From Lichenicola cladoniae (GTDB taxonomy: Bacteria; Pseudomonadota; Alphaproteobacteria; Acetobacterales; Acetobacteraceae), in the NCBI RefSeq assembly GCF_013201075.1, contig NZ_CP053708.1, positions 3,477,501-3,541,500 on the forward strand: a stretch of DNA of 64,000 nucleotides, given 5' to 3'. Both the position numbers and the translations under genes were made by a program. Within the stretch, counting starts at the first letter, position 1, and the number at the start of each line of letters is the position of its first letter. Positions 1 through 8,372 of this stretch are shown here, one piece after another. Under the pieces are notes generated by a model that was not told the origin of the DNA, made no database searches, and saw nothing but the letters and a program-made list of their open reading frames with translations.

Positions 1-165
1 CGCAAGGCCCTGTCCTCCGCGGCCTGGACTGCCATCGCCGGGGGTGCGGCAGCGCTGCGGCAGAACCGGGTTCGTGACATCGAGGTGAAGATCGTCGCCG
101 TCCCCGGCCGCGACTCCCCCGTCGAGACGTTTCCGCTTGACAGCAAGGCCCCGTCTTTTGCCTGA
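1..165 (+). CDS. C-terminal end of an unidentified protein
   Basis: The window opens inside a reading frame that runs 54 codons to a TGA at 163-165. The visible part is an Ala-rich stretch followed by a segment reading RVRDIEVKIVAVPGRD. I recognise no family motif in it. The gene begins upstream of the window. It is separated from miaB by about 200 bases, so it need not be in the same operon. No function is proposed. Confidence 0.6.
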   Translation, partial: RKALSSAAWTAIAGGAAALRQNRVRDIEVKIVAVPGRDSPVETFPLDSKAPSFA

Positions 166-374
166 TCGGAATGCCTCCAGCGGGAGGATCCGGTTCGGGG
201 GAATGGTGATCGACACACGGGGTGCGAGACAGAGGGTCTTCCGGGGCAACCCTGCCCATTGACGTGTTGCCACGCCTCTACGGGCAGGTGCCCTTGACCG
301 GGGGCCGCTCCGACACGATTGCTCTCCGTGCTTCCGCACGGACTCCTCCGGCGGCTGCCGGGAATTCCCTGTCC

Positions 375-1805
375 GTGACCCCTCCACCCGCCGACAAGCG
401 TCTCCACGTCATCACCTGGGGCTGCCAGATGAACGTGTACGACAGCGCCCGAATGGCCGATGTGCTGAAGCCGCTCGGCTATCGGCCGACCGAGACCCCG
501 GCCGATGCGGACATGGTCATCCTGAATACCTGCCACATCCGCGACCGTGCCGCGGAGAAGGTGTTTTCCGAACTCGGCCGCCTGCGCGTGATCAAGCAGG
601 CACGCGCCGCCGAGGGGCGTGCCACCGTGCTCGCCGTCGCCGGCTGCGTGGCCCAGGCGGAAGGCGCCGAGATCCTGGCACGTGCCCCCTACGTCGATAT
701 CGTGCTGGGACCACAGACCTATCACCGGCTGCCCGAGATGGTGGCGCGTGCGGCACGTGCAGGCGGTGCGGTGATCGAGACCGATTTTCCGGTCGAGCAG
801 AAATTCGACTTCCTGCCGGACGCGACCGGCCCCCAGCTGCCCGGCGGCGTCACCGCGTTCCTCACGGTGCAGGAAGGCTGCGACAAGTTCTGCTCGTTCT
901 GCGTGGTGCCCTACACGCGCGGCGCCGAGGCAAGCCGCCCGGCGGCGTCGGTGATCGCCGAGGCCCGTCGCATGGTCGCCGGCGGCGTGCGCGAGATCAG
1001 CCTGCTCGGCCAGAACGTGAATGCCTATCACGGTGCCGGCTCCGGCGGCGGCGCGGACGAGAGCAGCTGGAGCCTGGCCCGGCTGATGCGGGCGCTCGCC
1101 GAGATCCCCGGCCTCGTACGCATCCGCTACACCACGTCGCATCCACGCGACATGGGCGAGGATCTCATCGCCGCCCATCGCGACCTGCCCGCGCTGATGC
1201 CGTTCCTGCATCTGCCGGTGCAGTCCGGATCGGACCGGATGCTGAACGCGATGAACCGCGGCCACACCGCCGACGACTACCGCCGGCTGATTGAACGTCT
1301 GCGCACCGCGCGGCCAGACCTCGCCTTCTCGTCGGACTTCATCGTCGGCCACCCGGGCGAGACCGACGCCGACTTTGCGGCCAGCATGGCGCTGATCCGC
1401 GACATCGGCTTCGCACAGGCATACTCGTTCAAATACTCGTCCCGTCCCGGCACCCCGGCGGCAGGCGCCCCCATGCCTGTGGCAGGACCGGTCGGCGACG
1501 AGAGGCTGCAACAGCTGCAGGCGCTGGTGCGCGTGCAGCAGGACCAGTTCAATGCGTCCAGCGTCGGCCAAACGATGGAGGTGCTGTTCACTGGGCACGG
1601 ACGCAAGCCCGGCCAGCTGTCCGGACGAAGCCCATACCTGCAGGCGGTGCATGCCGCAGGACCGGATCAGCTGATCGGCACCACCGCGATGGTGAAGATC
1701 GAGCAGATGCTCACCAACTCACTGACTGCATCGCTGTTGTCACCCGTGCCGACCCGTCCCATTCCCACCCGCGCGAACCCCTTGCTGGAGAGAGCCTGCG
1801 CTTGA
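375..1805 (+). CDS. miaB: tRNA-2-methylthio-N6-dimethylallyladenosine synthase MiaB
   Basis: Radical-SAM methylthiotransferase that adds the 2-methylthio group to i6A37 of tRNAs reading UNN codons. The order is N-terminal MTTase domain (first cluster cysteine in WGCQMN, residue 17; others in LNTCHIRD and AVAGCVAQ), then the radical-SAM CDKFCSFC motif binding the catalytic 4Fe-4S cluster, then a C-terminal TRAM-type RNA-binding region. I chose the GTG at 375 (476 aa), with a GGAA ahead of it, because the core starts a few residues later. An in-frame GTG at 222 would add a 51-residue low-complexity tail with no clear ribosome site. The stop overlaps the phoH start by four bases, so the two are translationally coupled. 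Confidence 0.96.
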   Translation: MTPPPADKRLHVITWGCQMNVYDSARMADVLKPLGYRPTETPADADMVILNTCHIRDRAAEKVFSELGRLRVIKQARAAEGRATVLAVAGCVAQAEGAEILARAPYVDIVLGPQTYHRLPEMVARAARAGGAVIETDFPVEQKFDFLPDATGPQLPGGVTAFLTVQEGCDKFCSFCVVPYTRGAEASRPAASVIAEARRMVAGGVREISLLGQNVNAYHGAGSGGGADESSWSLARLMRALAEIPGLVRIRYTTSHPRDMGEDLIAAHRDLPALMPFLHLPVQSGSDRMLNAMNRGHTADDYRRLIERLRTARPDLAFSSDFIVGHPGETDADFAASMALIRDIGFAQAYSFKYSSRPGTPAAGAPMPVAGPVGDERLQQLQALVRVQQDQFNASSVGQTMEVLFTGHGRKPGQLSGRSPYLQAVHAAGPDQLIGTTAMVKIEQMLTNSLTASLLSPVPTRPIPTRANPLLERACA

Positions 1806-3088
1806 ACGAGCTTGTCACCGCCACCCCGATCACCCCGGCCTCCGCGAGCGCCGGTTCGCTTTCGCCTTTGTCCGCCGCTGCGGTGGCCTCCGGGCCCGCC
1901 GCGGTGCCTCGACCGGGCCTCGATCCGGAAACCAGGGCGGCAACCATGCAGTTCAACGACAACGCATTGCTGCAACTGCTGCTCGGCGATCATGACCGGC
2001 ACCTGGTGCGGCTCGAGCAGGGTCTCGGGGTGCGCCTGGCCTGCCGCGGCAACCGTGTGTCGATCAGCGGCGACCCCGGACGCGTCGCGCTGGCTCGCTC
2101 GACCCTCGCCACCCTGTATCGCCGTCTCGAGGAAGGACGTCCGATTGACTCAGCGGAAATCGATGCGGCGATCCGCATGTCCGACCTGCACGGCAACGTG
2201 CTCGATCCCAGGCGCGAAACCATTCGCGTCACCGGCGCCGCATCCGCGCGCGCATCGAATGGACGCCCGATGAGCCCGCGCCGCGACAACGAGGGATTTC
2301 ACGGACTGCCCGGACCCTCCGGGCTCGGTGGCCTGCACGGCACCGACGCCGACCCTCGCCTGCCGTTCGCCGACTTGCCGGCAATCCGCACCAAGCGTGG
2401 TGCGATCGAGCCGCGCTCGCCTGGCCAGGCTGCCTACATGGAAATGCTGACCAGCCACGAGATGGTGTTCGGCATCGGCCCGGCCGGCACCGGCAAGACG
2501 TACCTCGCTGTGGCCCAGGCGGTCGCGATGCTGCAGGCCGGCCGTGTCGACCGGATCGTCCTGTCACGCCCCGCGGTCGAGGCGGGCGAGCGGCTCGGCT
2601 TCCTGCCGGGCGACCTGAAGGACAAGATCGACCCCTATCTACGGCCTCTGTACGATGCGCTGCACGACATGATGCCGGGCGACCAGGTGCTTCGGCGGAT
2701 GGCGTCAGGCGAGATCGAGGTGGCGCCACTGGCATTCATGCGCGGTCGCACCCTGGCGCACGCATTCGTCATCCTGGACGAGGCACAGAACACCACGGTC
2801 GCGCAGATGAAGATGTTCCTGACCCGCATGGGCTCCGGCACACGCATGTCGATCAACGGCGATCTCAGCCAGATCGACCTGCCCCAGGGCATCTCCAGCG
2901 GGCTGCGCGACGCCGTCGAGACCCTCGAGGGCCTGCCCGGGATCGGCTTCACCCGGTTCGAGAGTCGCGACGTGGTGCGTCATCCGCTGGTCGCGCGGAT
3001 CGTGGATGCGTATGATCAGCGAGCGGCAGCCGAGCGGGACATCTCCCGGCACAGGACGCGCCGGGAGAGTGATGGAACCGCCAAGTAG
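1802..3088 (+). CDS. phoH: PhoH-family ATPase (YbeZ type)
   Basis: Cytoplasmic ATPase of the PhoH/YbeZ family, which works with YbeY in rRNA processing and ribosome quality control. Walker A reads GPAGTGKT at about residues 227-234 and Walker B VILDEAQN at about 323-330. An N-terminal KH-like region precedes the ATPase core. The TTG at 1802 is supported by GGAGAGAG at 1787-1794, seven bases upstream. An ATG at 1946, just before [10 protein letters not shown], is the alternative start and would remove a 48-residue low-complexity lead. It overlaps miaB upstream and ybeY downstream, the conserved alphaproteobacterial order. Confidence 0.94.
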   Translation: MNELVTATPITPASASAGSLSPLSAAAVASGPAAVPRPGLDPETRAATMQFNDNALLQLLLGDHDRHLVRLEQGLGVRLACRGNRVSISGDPGRVALARSTLATLYRRLEEGRPIDSAEIDAAIRMSDLHGNVLDPRRETIRVTGAASARASNGRPMSPRRDNEGFHGLPGPSGLGGLHGTDADPRLPFADLPAIRTKRGAIEPRSPGQAAYMEMLTSHEMVFGIGPAGTGKTYLAVAQAVAMLQAGRVDRIVLSRPAVEAGERLGFLPGDLKDKIDPYLRPLYDALHDMMPGDQVLRRMASGEIEVAPLAFMRGRTLAHAFVILDEAQNTTVAQMKMFLTRMGSGTRMSINGDLSQIDLPQGISSGLRDAVETLEGLPGIGFTRFESRDVVRHPLVARIVDAYDQRAAAERDISRHRTRRESDGTAK

Positions 3089-3680
3089 ATCCGAACGTCC
3101 CTCAGGCTCTGATCAGGGCACGAAGGGGAAGCGTTCGTCGAAGCGGGCCAGGCGCGACAAGCGCCGGGCCAAGGCCATCGCCGGGGTGTCGCAGCTTGCG
3201 GCTGCGCGCCGCCGTCTTGAACAACCGGGTTCCGTCGAGATCTTCGTGATCGACCAGCGCTGGCGGCGGCTGGTGCCGCACGTCGAACGGCTGGCCCGCC
3301 GAGCCGCAGCCGCCGGCGGCGGTGCGGGGTCGATCGTGCTGGACAACGATTTGCGCGTGCGCAGGCTCAATGCGCGTCATCGCGGCAAGAACAAGCCTAC
3401 CAACGTGCTGACCTTCGAGACGCCCGCGGGCATTGCGGGCGGCGACATCGTACTGGCTCTGGAAACCGTGCGCCGCGAGGCCCTGGCCGCCGGGCGCCTG
3501 CCGCGTCACCACCTGGCCCACCTGGTCGTGCATGGCGCGCTGCACCTGCGCGGTCACGACCATCATGGGGTCGGCGAGGCCCGGCGTATGGAAATGCAGG
3601 AGGCACGGATCCTGCACGGCCTGGGCGTGCCGAATCCCTGGAAGCCTCGTGCCCTGCCCATCGTGGGAGCCGTCCGATGA
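3072..3680 (+). CDS. ybeY: Endoribonuclease YbeY (rRNA maturation factor)
   Basis: Zn-dependent single-strand RNase acting in 16S rRNA 3' end maturation and late 70S quality control. The signature is the zinc triad in [13 protein letters not shown], matching the family H-x3-H-x5-H motif. From the ATG at 3072 the protein has 202 residues, well above the roughly 155 of E. coli. The extra length is a Lys/Arg-rich N-terminal tail of about 50 residues before the domain begins at [10 protein letters not shown]. The start lies inside the end of phoH (17-base overlap). A GTG at 3069 is an equal candidate because the GGGAGAG at 3063-3069 is very close to both. Confidence 0.93.
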   Translation: MEPPSRSERPSGSDQGTKGKRSSKRARRDKRRAKAIAGVSQLAAARRRLEQPGSVEIFVIDQRWRRLVPHVERLARRAAAAGGGAGSIVLDNDLRVRRLNARHRGKNKPTNVLTFETPAGIAGGDIVLALETVRREALAAGRLPRHHLAHLVVHGALHLRGHDHHGVGEARRMEMQEARILHGLGVPNPWKPRALPIVGAVR

Positions 3681-4666
3681 GCGGACACTCCGAAAGAAGC
3701 GCGGATGGCGCTTCCGAACCTCAGCCGCGACCTATCCTGCGCGGCCTGATGGCCAGGTTCTCGCGACGTCGTGGCGATCAGGGACTGCGCAACTCGATCG
3801 CCGCCCTGGTGCAGGAAGCCGCGGACGCCACGCCGACCGACGGCGAGTTGCCCGAGCTCGACCGGCAGGAACGCGCCCTCATCGCCAATGTGCTACGCCT
3901 GCGCGGAACCACGGTGGACGACGTGATGGTGCCGCGAGCCGACATCACCGCGATGCCGGTGGCGATCAGCTTCGAGGAAGCGCTGGCCACGATGAAGCGG
4001 GAAAACCACTCCCGCCTGCCGGTGTATGGAGAGCAACTCGACGATATCGTCGGCATGGTCCACGTGAAGGACCTTGTGGCCTATGCCGGTCCGAGCGAGA
4101 CGTTTCGTCTGCAGGCGATCCTGCGCCAGCCACTGATGATCGCGCCGCAGATGCCGGTACTGGACCTGCTGCTGCAGATGCGGCTGCGCCGCATCCACTT
4201 GGCGCTGGTGATCGACGAATATGGCGGCATCGACGGCCTGGTCACGATCGAGGACCTGGTCGAGACCATCGTCGGCGACATCGCCGACGAGCACGACGAA
4301 CCCGATGTCCCGATGCTGGTCGAGCGCCACGACGGCACGCTCGACATCGACGCCCGCATGCCGCTCGAGGATTTCGAACACCGGCTCGGCCCGATCCTGA
4401 CCGAGCAGGAACGCGACAGCGACATGGAAACCGTGGGCGGCCTGGTGTTCCAGCTGGCCGGCCACGTCCCGACGCGCGGCGAAGTGCTGAGCCACCAGAG
4501 CGGCATCCAGTTCCGTGTGCTCGATGCCGATGCGCGTCACATCCGCCGCGTCCGCGTCCGGCCGATACAGGAGCCCGAGCCCGAACCGGCAAAGGACAAG
4601 GCCGAGGCTGGAGACCGGAAAGCCGTCGCCACCGCGGATGCGAGCGACACACGGTCATCGCTTTAA
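3677..4666 (+). CDS. CorC/HlyC-family CBS-domain protein
   Basis: A 329-residue soluble protein of the CorC/TlyC 'hemolysin' family. It has a short N-terminal segment, a tandem CBS pair (about residues 75-205, including [10 protein letters not shown] and [17 protein letters not shown]) and a C-terminal CorC_HlyC domain (about 225-300). Relatives are linked to Mg/Co efflux or metal homeostasis, and the haemolysin name is historical. There is no DUF21 membrane domain, so it would act as a cytoplasmic partner. Its ATGA overlaps the ybeY stop, closing the miaB-phoH-ybeY operon. In many relatives lnt follows here. In this genome it does not. Confidence 0.9.
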   Translation: MSGHSERSADGASEPQPRPILRGLMARFSRRRGDQGLRNSIAALVQEAADATPTDGELPELDRQERALIANVLRLRGTTVDDVMVPRADITAMPVAISFEEALATMKRENHSRLPVYGEQLDDIVGMVHVKDLVAYAGPSETFRLQAILRQPLMIAPQMPVLDLLLQMRLRRIHLALVIDEYGGIDGLVTIEDLVETIVGDIADEHDEPDVPMLVERHDGTLDIDARMPLEDFEHRLGPILTEQERDSDMETVGGLVFQLAGHVPTRGEVLSHQSGIQFRVLDADARHIRRVRVRPIQEPEPEPAKDKAEAGDRKAVATADASDTRSSL

Positions 4667-4764
4667 CAACGTGTCTGAAGCAATGCAGGTATGTGTTTTA
4701 GGTTGACCTGTTCGTTATAGCACCATCATGATCGTCCTGCCGTAGTTTCGCAGAAGGAATGATC

Positions 4765-5958
4765 ATGAACAGTGCGCTGGGCCGGGACGCCAGAGAAGAC
4801 CTGATTTCACGCGGTTATTCCCGTCGTCAGTTCGGGCGGGTATCTGCCCTGCTGGGGATCGGCGCCGCCGTTTCGACCGGCGGCCTGGCATTTCCCGGCC
4901 GGTCTGCAATCGCTGCACCCGGCCAGGCCCGGACGTTGGCGAGGCCCGACCTTTCGGGAATGATCCGGATCGGGACCAATGAGTGCTGGACTGGTCCTTT
5001 TCCTGCCGCTGCGCTCGCCGGCGCGGACATGGTCCAGCATGGCAATCGCTATGAACCGAGTGATCTGCGCCAGCGGCTTATCGACAACGTGGCGACGGTG
5101 GAGAAAGTCCCGGTCAGCCATATCGTGCCCTGGCCCGGATCGAGCGATCCGCTGGCGCGTGCGATCGTTACCTTCTGCTCGCCGACCCGCGGCGTGGTCA
5201 CCGCCGACCCGACCTTCGAGGAAGCCTGGGTCACCGCGGCCTGGCTGAAGATCAAGGTGTCGAAGGTCGCGCTACGGCCCGACAATCACTACGCGACGGA
5301 CGTGCGGGCGATGCTGGCCGCCGATCCGAACGCCGGGCTCTACTATGTCTGCTCGCCGAACAATCCGACCGGAACGGTCACCCCCGTCGCCGACATCGCA
5401 TGGCTGGTCGAGAACAAGCCGGCCGGCTCCATCGTCCTGATCGACGAGGCCTACCTGCATTTCGCCGGAACCCCGAGTGCCGCCTACCTGGCGACCCAGG
5501 GCAAGGATGTCGTGGTTCTCAGGACATTCTCCAAGATTTTCGGAATGGCCGGACTCCGGTTGGGCCTGAGCATGGCCCGTCCCGACCTGCACGAGCGGAT
5601 GATGCGCTACGACGGCAGGATGCAGAGTGGCGCGCTCTCGGTCGTGGCACTTGCGGCCGGTGGTGCAAGCGTCCTGCTCGCGTCGGACATCGTCGCCAGG
5701 CGCCAGGAAATGATCGACGCACGCGAAGCCACGTTCGCCCATCTGAAGTCACGCGGAATCACCCACCTGCCGAGCAACGCGAACATGTTCATGGTCGACT
5801 GGGGAAAGCCTGCCGCCGACATGAAGGCCGCGTTCGCGGCACAGCAGATCGACATCGGACGCGACTGGAAGATCTGGCCGACACGATCGCGCATCACCGT
5901 CGGCTCGGCGTCCGAAATGAAAAGCTTCTGCAGCGCGCTAGACAAGATCATGGTCTGA
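4765..5958 (+). CDS. Tat-signal PLP-dependent aminotransferase (HisC-like)
   Basis: Fold-type I aminotransferase resembling histidinol-phosphate aminotransferase. The PLP lysine lies in TFSKIFGMAGLRLG and the NNPTG loop in CSPNNPTGTV. The N-terminus carries SRRQFGRVSALLGIG, followed by an Ala/Gly-rich hydrophobic stretch and a basic-to-Ala cleavage-like region. This is a convincing twin-arginine signal, so the enzyme is probably exported folded with its cofactor. AGAAGGA at 4752-4758 sits six bases before the ATG at 4765 but abuts the ATG at 4759, so I use 4765. The substrate is unknown. Periplasmic localisation argues against a role in histidine biosynthesis. It stands alone, convergent with the CDF gene 11 bases away. 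Confidence 0.85.
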   Translation: MNSALGRDAREDLISRGYSRRQFGRVSALLGIGAAVSTGGLAFPGRSAIAAPGQARTLARPDLSGMIRIGTNECWTGPFPAAALAGADMVQHGNRYEPSDLRQRLIDNVATVEKVPVSHIVPWPGSSDPLARAIVTFCSPTRGVVTADPTFEEAWVTAAWLKIKVSKVALRPDNHYATDVRAMLAADPNAGLYYVCSPNNPTGTVTPVADIAWLVENKPAGSIVLIDEAYLHFAGTPSAAYLATQGKDVVVLRTFSKIFGMAGLRLGLSMARPDLHERMMRYDGRMQSGALSVVALAAGGASVLLASDIVARRQEMIDAREATFAHLKSRGITHLPSNANMFMVDWGKPAADMKAAFAAQQIDIGRDWKIWPTRSRITVGSASEMKSFCSALDKIMV

Positions 5959-5969
5959 TCCGAGAGCGC

Positions 5970-6941
5970 CTACCCCTCCCCGGTCTCGTCTTCCAGGCGA
6001 GCCCGGGTACGTTCCTCCTCGACCAGGCGGTGCGCCTCGCGGTCCTGCGCCTCGACGAACACGCGGGTCACCTCGGGGTGCGACGCGCGCACGCGCCTTT
6101 CGATCCGCGACACCGCCTGCTCGATATCGACGGCGCCGCACCGATCGACGAAGTCGAGGCTGAGAGCCAACAGCACGTCCTGCGGACCGAAATGCATGGT
6201 CAGCACCTCGTTGGTCCGCGCAACCAGCGGTTCCTCGGCGACGATGCGACGGATGCCGGCCTGGACCTCTGCCGAGGCGCCCTCGCCGGTGAGGAGCGAC
6301 TTGCATTCCCAGGCCAGGAACGAGGCGGTTCCGGCAAGGATCACGCCGATGACGATCGAGGCCACCCCGTCCAGGACCGGCAGGTCGAGCACCTGGGCAA
6401 GCCAGATCCCGATCAGCGCGGTGAAGAGCCCGAGCAGCGCCGCCGTGTCCTCGAACAGCACGGTGAACATCGTCGGATCCTTGCTGTGCCGGATCGCTTC
6501 CAGCCAGCCCTGCTTGCCCTTGTGCCGGCGGAACTCGCGCAGCGCGACCAGCCAGACCCCGCCTTCGAACAGGATGCCGAGTGCCAGCACCAGGTAGATC
6601 AGCCAGGCATCGGTAACCACATGCGGATGACGGATCTTGTCGATGCCCTCGATCACCGACACGCCGGCGCCGACACCGAAGATCAGCACAGCGACCACGA
6701 AGGTCCAGAAATAGAGCTGCAGCCCATAACCGAACGGATGCAGCGCATCGGCGGGGCGTGCAGCCTGGCGCAAGCCGAGCAACAGCAGCAACTGGTTGCC
6801 GCAATCAACGACCGAGTGGATCGCCTCGCTGAGCATGGCGGCACTGCCGGTCCAGAAGGCCGCGCCGAACTTGGTCAGCGCGACCAGGATGTTGCCGCCG
6901 AGGGCTGCGTAGATAACCAGTCTAGACGAAGAACGTGCCAT
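5970..6941 (-). CDS. Cation diffusion facilitator transporter
   Basis: Inner-membrane divalent-metal/proton antiporter of the CDF family, 323 residues from the ATG at 6941 (an upstream ATG at 6954-6956 adds five residues). It shows about six hydrophobic segments, the metal-site motif EAIHSVVDCGNQ in TM2, the HPFGYG loop common in the family and an Asp (LDGVASIVIG) in TM5. A C-terminal cytoplasmic domain begins near GEGASAEVQ. The metal cannot be assigned from sequence (Zn, Fe, Mn and Co are possible). It neighbours the bfd/bfr iron-storage pair, which is suggestive only. Confidence 0.9.
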   Translation of the reverse strand: MARSSSRLVIYAALGGNILVALTKFGAAFWTGSAAMLSEAIHSVVDCGNQLLLLLGLRQAARPADALHPFGYGLQLYFWTFVVAVLIFGVGAGVSVIEGIDKIRHPHVVTDAWLIYLVLALGILFEGGVWLVALREFRRHKGKQGWLEAIRHSKDPTMFTVLFEDTAALLGLFTALIGIWLAQVLDLPVLDGVASIVIGVILAGTASFLAWECKSLLTGEGASAEVQAGIRRIVAEEPLVARTNEVLTMHFGPQDVLLALSLDFVDRCGAVDIEQAVSRIERRVRASHPEVTRVFVEAQDREAHRLVEEERTRARLEDETGEG

Positions 6942-7031
6942 ATGCCGAGCATACACAACGCCGACGCCAGGATATGCCGGTCACATCATTCGTAAATCGA
7001 TGCCGCAGCCGTGCTTCCCCGGTGCGCGTTC

Positions 7032-7250
7032 TCAGGCTGCCGCCGCGACCTCATAAGCCTGCGTGGAAGCATGCCGTGCCCGCGCAACGATGCAGGCTTC
7101 ACGCAACAGGCACAGGACCGTCGGCATGCAGTTGCCGCACTCGGCACGACGACCACAGCCGGAATAGACCTCGCTCGGACGCGTCGCACCGCCCTGGATC
7201 GCCAAGCGGATGTCACGGTCGGTCAACGCGTTGCAGCTGCAGACGTACAT
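7032..7250 (-). CDS. bfd: Bacterioferritin-associated ferredoxin
   Basis: A 72-residue BFD-like [2Fe-2S] protein with the four cluster cysteines in the expected pattern: CSC at residues 4-6 and CGNC at 38-41, plus an extra C32. Bfd reduces the haem of bacterioferritin so that stored iron is released as Fe(II). It is transcribed away from bfr, whose start is 125 bases off, so both promoters share that gap. No clear Fur or Irr box was recognised there by eye. Confidence 0.93.
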   Translation of the reverse strand: MYVCSCNALTDRDIRLAIQGGATRPSEVYSGCGRRAECGNCMPTVLCLLREACIVARARHASTQAYEVAAAA

Positions 7251-7375
7251 GATGCCCCCCTGAAGCCCGTCACCAGCTCCTACAGGTAATGAGAGGCAGT
7301 CGCAACACCGGCGGTGAATATCGCGATCTCGTGATGAAAGCCGCTATAGAGGATGGGCAACCTGAGGCGGACCCC

Positions 7376-7876
7376 ATGAAGCGCGACCAGCAGATGATCG
7401 ACTATCTCAACACCCAGCTCACCAACGAGCTGACCGCGGTCAACCAGTATTTCCTGCACGCACGGACGCTTCGGCACTGGGGCGTCACGCTGCTCGCCAA
7501 GCACGAATATGCCGAGTCGATCGACGAGATGAAGCATGCCGACTGGCTGATCGAGCGCGTCCTGTTCCTGGGCGGCCTGCCCAACGTGCAGCGGCTCAAC
7601 CAGATCCAGGTCGGCCAGACCGTCGAGGAGGTCCTGCGTTGCGACCTGTCGCTCGAGGAAAAGGCGCATGGCGACCTTCGCGACGGCATCGCCTACGCCG
7701 AGACGATCCGCGACTACGTCACCCGCGACCTGCTGATGCGTATCCTGGCCAGCGAGGAAGGCCATGTGGACTTCCTCGATCGTCAGTTCGACCTGATCAA
7801 GCAGATCGGTATCGAGCGCTATATCATGCTGAACTCGGCAGCCGCGCCGGATCAGGAGGCCGACACCGAGGGATGA
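7376..7876 (+). CDS. bfr: Bacterioferritin
   Basis: Haem-containing iron-storage protein that forms a 24-subunit shell. From the ATG at 7376 it has 166 residues. Ferroxidase residues are in place: E18, E51, H54 (MKHAD), E94, and the LASEEGHVDFL helix supplying E127 and H130. M52, the haem ligand shared between two subunits, is present, so this is true Bfr rather than a haem-free ferritin. A longer in-frame start at 7289 would add 29 residues not found in the family. It pairs functionally with the divergent bfd. Confidence 0.96.
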   Translation: MKRDQQMIDYLNTQLTNELTAVNQYFLHARTLRHWGVTLLAKHEYAESIDEMKHADWLIERVLFLGGLPNVQRLNQIQVGQTVEEVLRCDLSLEEKAHGDLRDGIAYAETIRDYVTRDLLMRILASEEGHVDFLDRQFDLIKQIGIERYIMLNSAAAPDQEADTEG

Positions 7877-7963
7877 GGGCGGTCGACTTCAGGCCGGTAC
7901 CGCCGGCAGACGTGAGGTGAGATGAGCCGGCGGACCGGATGAAGTCCGCCGGCGGGATGTTCG

Positions 7964-8188
7964 CTAGGACACCGGCCGGCAAATCTGATCGGCGACCGAT
8001 CGCGGTGATGCAGAGTGGAATTGCCGGGCCGCATGCCATCTGACGGCAGCCAGGCTCGGCAGGATCTTGCCATGCATCGGCCGGACCCGATCGTCGGTTG
8101 CGAAGAAGGCCCGGTCGATCCGGTTCGGCTGCAGGATGGCGGTGCCGACGAACACGCCATCCACCTCGACCACGTCGCTCTTGAACAT
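7964..8188 (-). CDS. Small conserved-looking hypothetical protein
   Basis: A 74-residue frame from the ATG at 8188, with GAGG about ten bases ahead. The central part (VEVDGVFVGTAILQPN, then ATDDRVRPMHGKILPS) alternates hydrophobic and polar residues like a small beta-rich domain and does not look like random antisense translation. It sits downstream of mdoH on the same strand and converges on bfr. I recall similar short proteins in related genomes but cannot name a family. Function unknown. Confidence 0.5.
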   Translation of the reverse strand: MFKSDVVEVDGVFVGTAILQPNRIDRAFFATDDRVRPMHGKILPSLAAVRWHAARQFHSASPRSVADQICRPVS

Positions 8189-8281
8189 CAGCCTCAACCT
8201 CGGAGTGCAGCCTGCCTCGGATCGGCTTAGGCCTGCCGGGACGCTACATCGTCCCTAGCCAATAAACAATCACGCAGTGTG

Positions 8282-8299
8282 GTGTAATTATTACTACAC
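8282..8299. promoter_or_regulatory. AT-rich palindrome upstream of the small protein
   Basis: In a GC-rich background, GTAATTATTAC at 8284-8294 is a perfect 11-base palindrome around one T, flanked by further partly matching GTGT/ACAC arms. It lies about 95 bases upstream of the ATG at 8188 and just after the end of mdoH, a plausible promoter/operator position. No regulator is assigned. Confidence 0.3.
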
Positions 8300-8372
8300 G
8301 TATGTAACCGTTGAATGACGCCCGTGTTGCGTCGATGCCTCGTTGCTGACCGGTTTTTACAAGCTGGCTGGA

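Noticed and set aside
222-374. Long N-terminal extension of MiaB starting at GTG 222
   Set aside because: Low-complexity residues with no ribosome site; the family core begins right after the GTG at 375.
5400-6995. Long plus-strand open frame across the aminotransferase end and the CDF gene
   Set aside because: It is the opposite-strand or shifted shadow of two well-supported genes, caused by high GC; no family motif.
8282-8299. Reading the AT-rich palindrome as a transposon end
   Set aside because: No matching partner repeat or target-site duplication nearby; more like a promoter/operator element.
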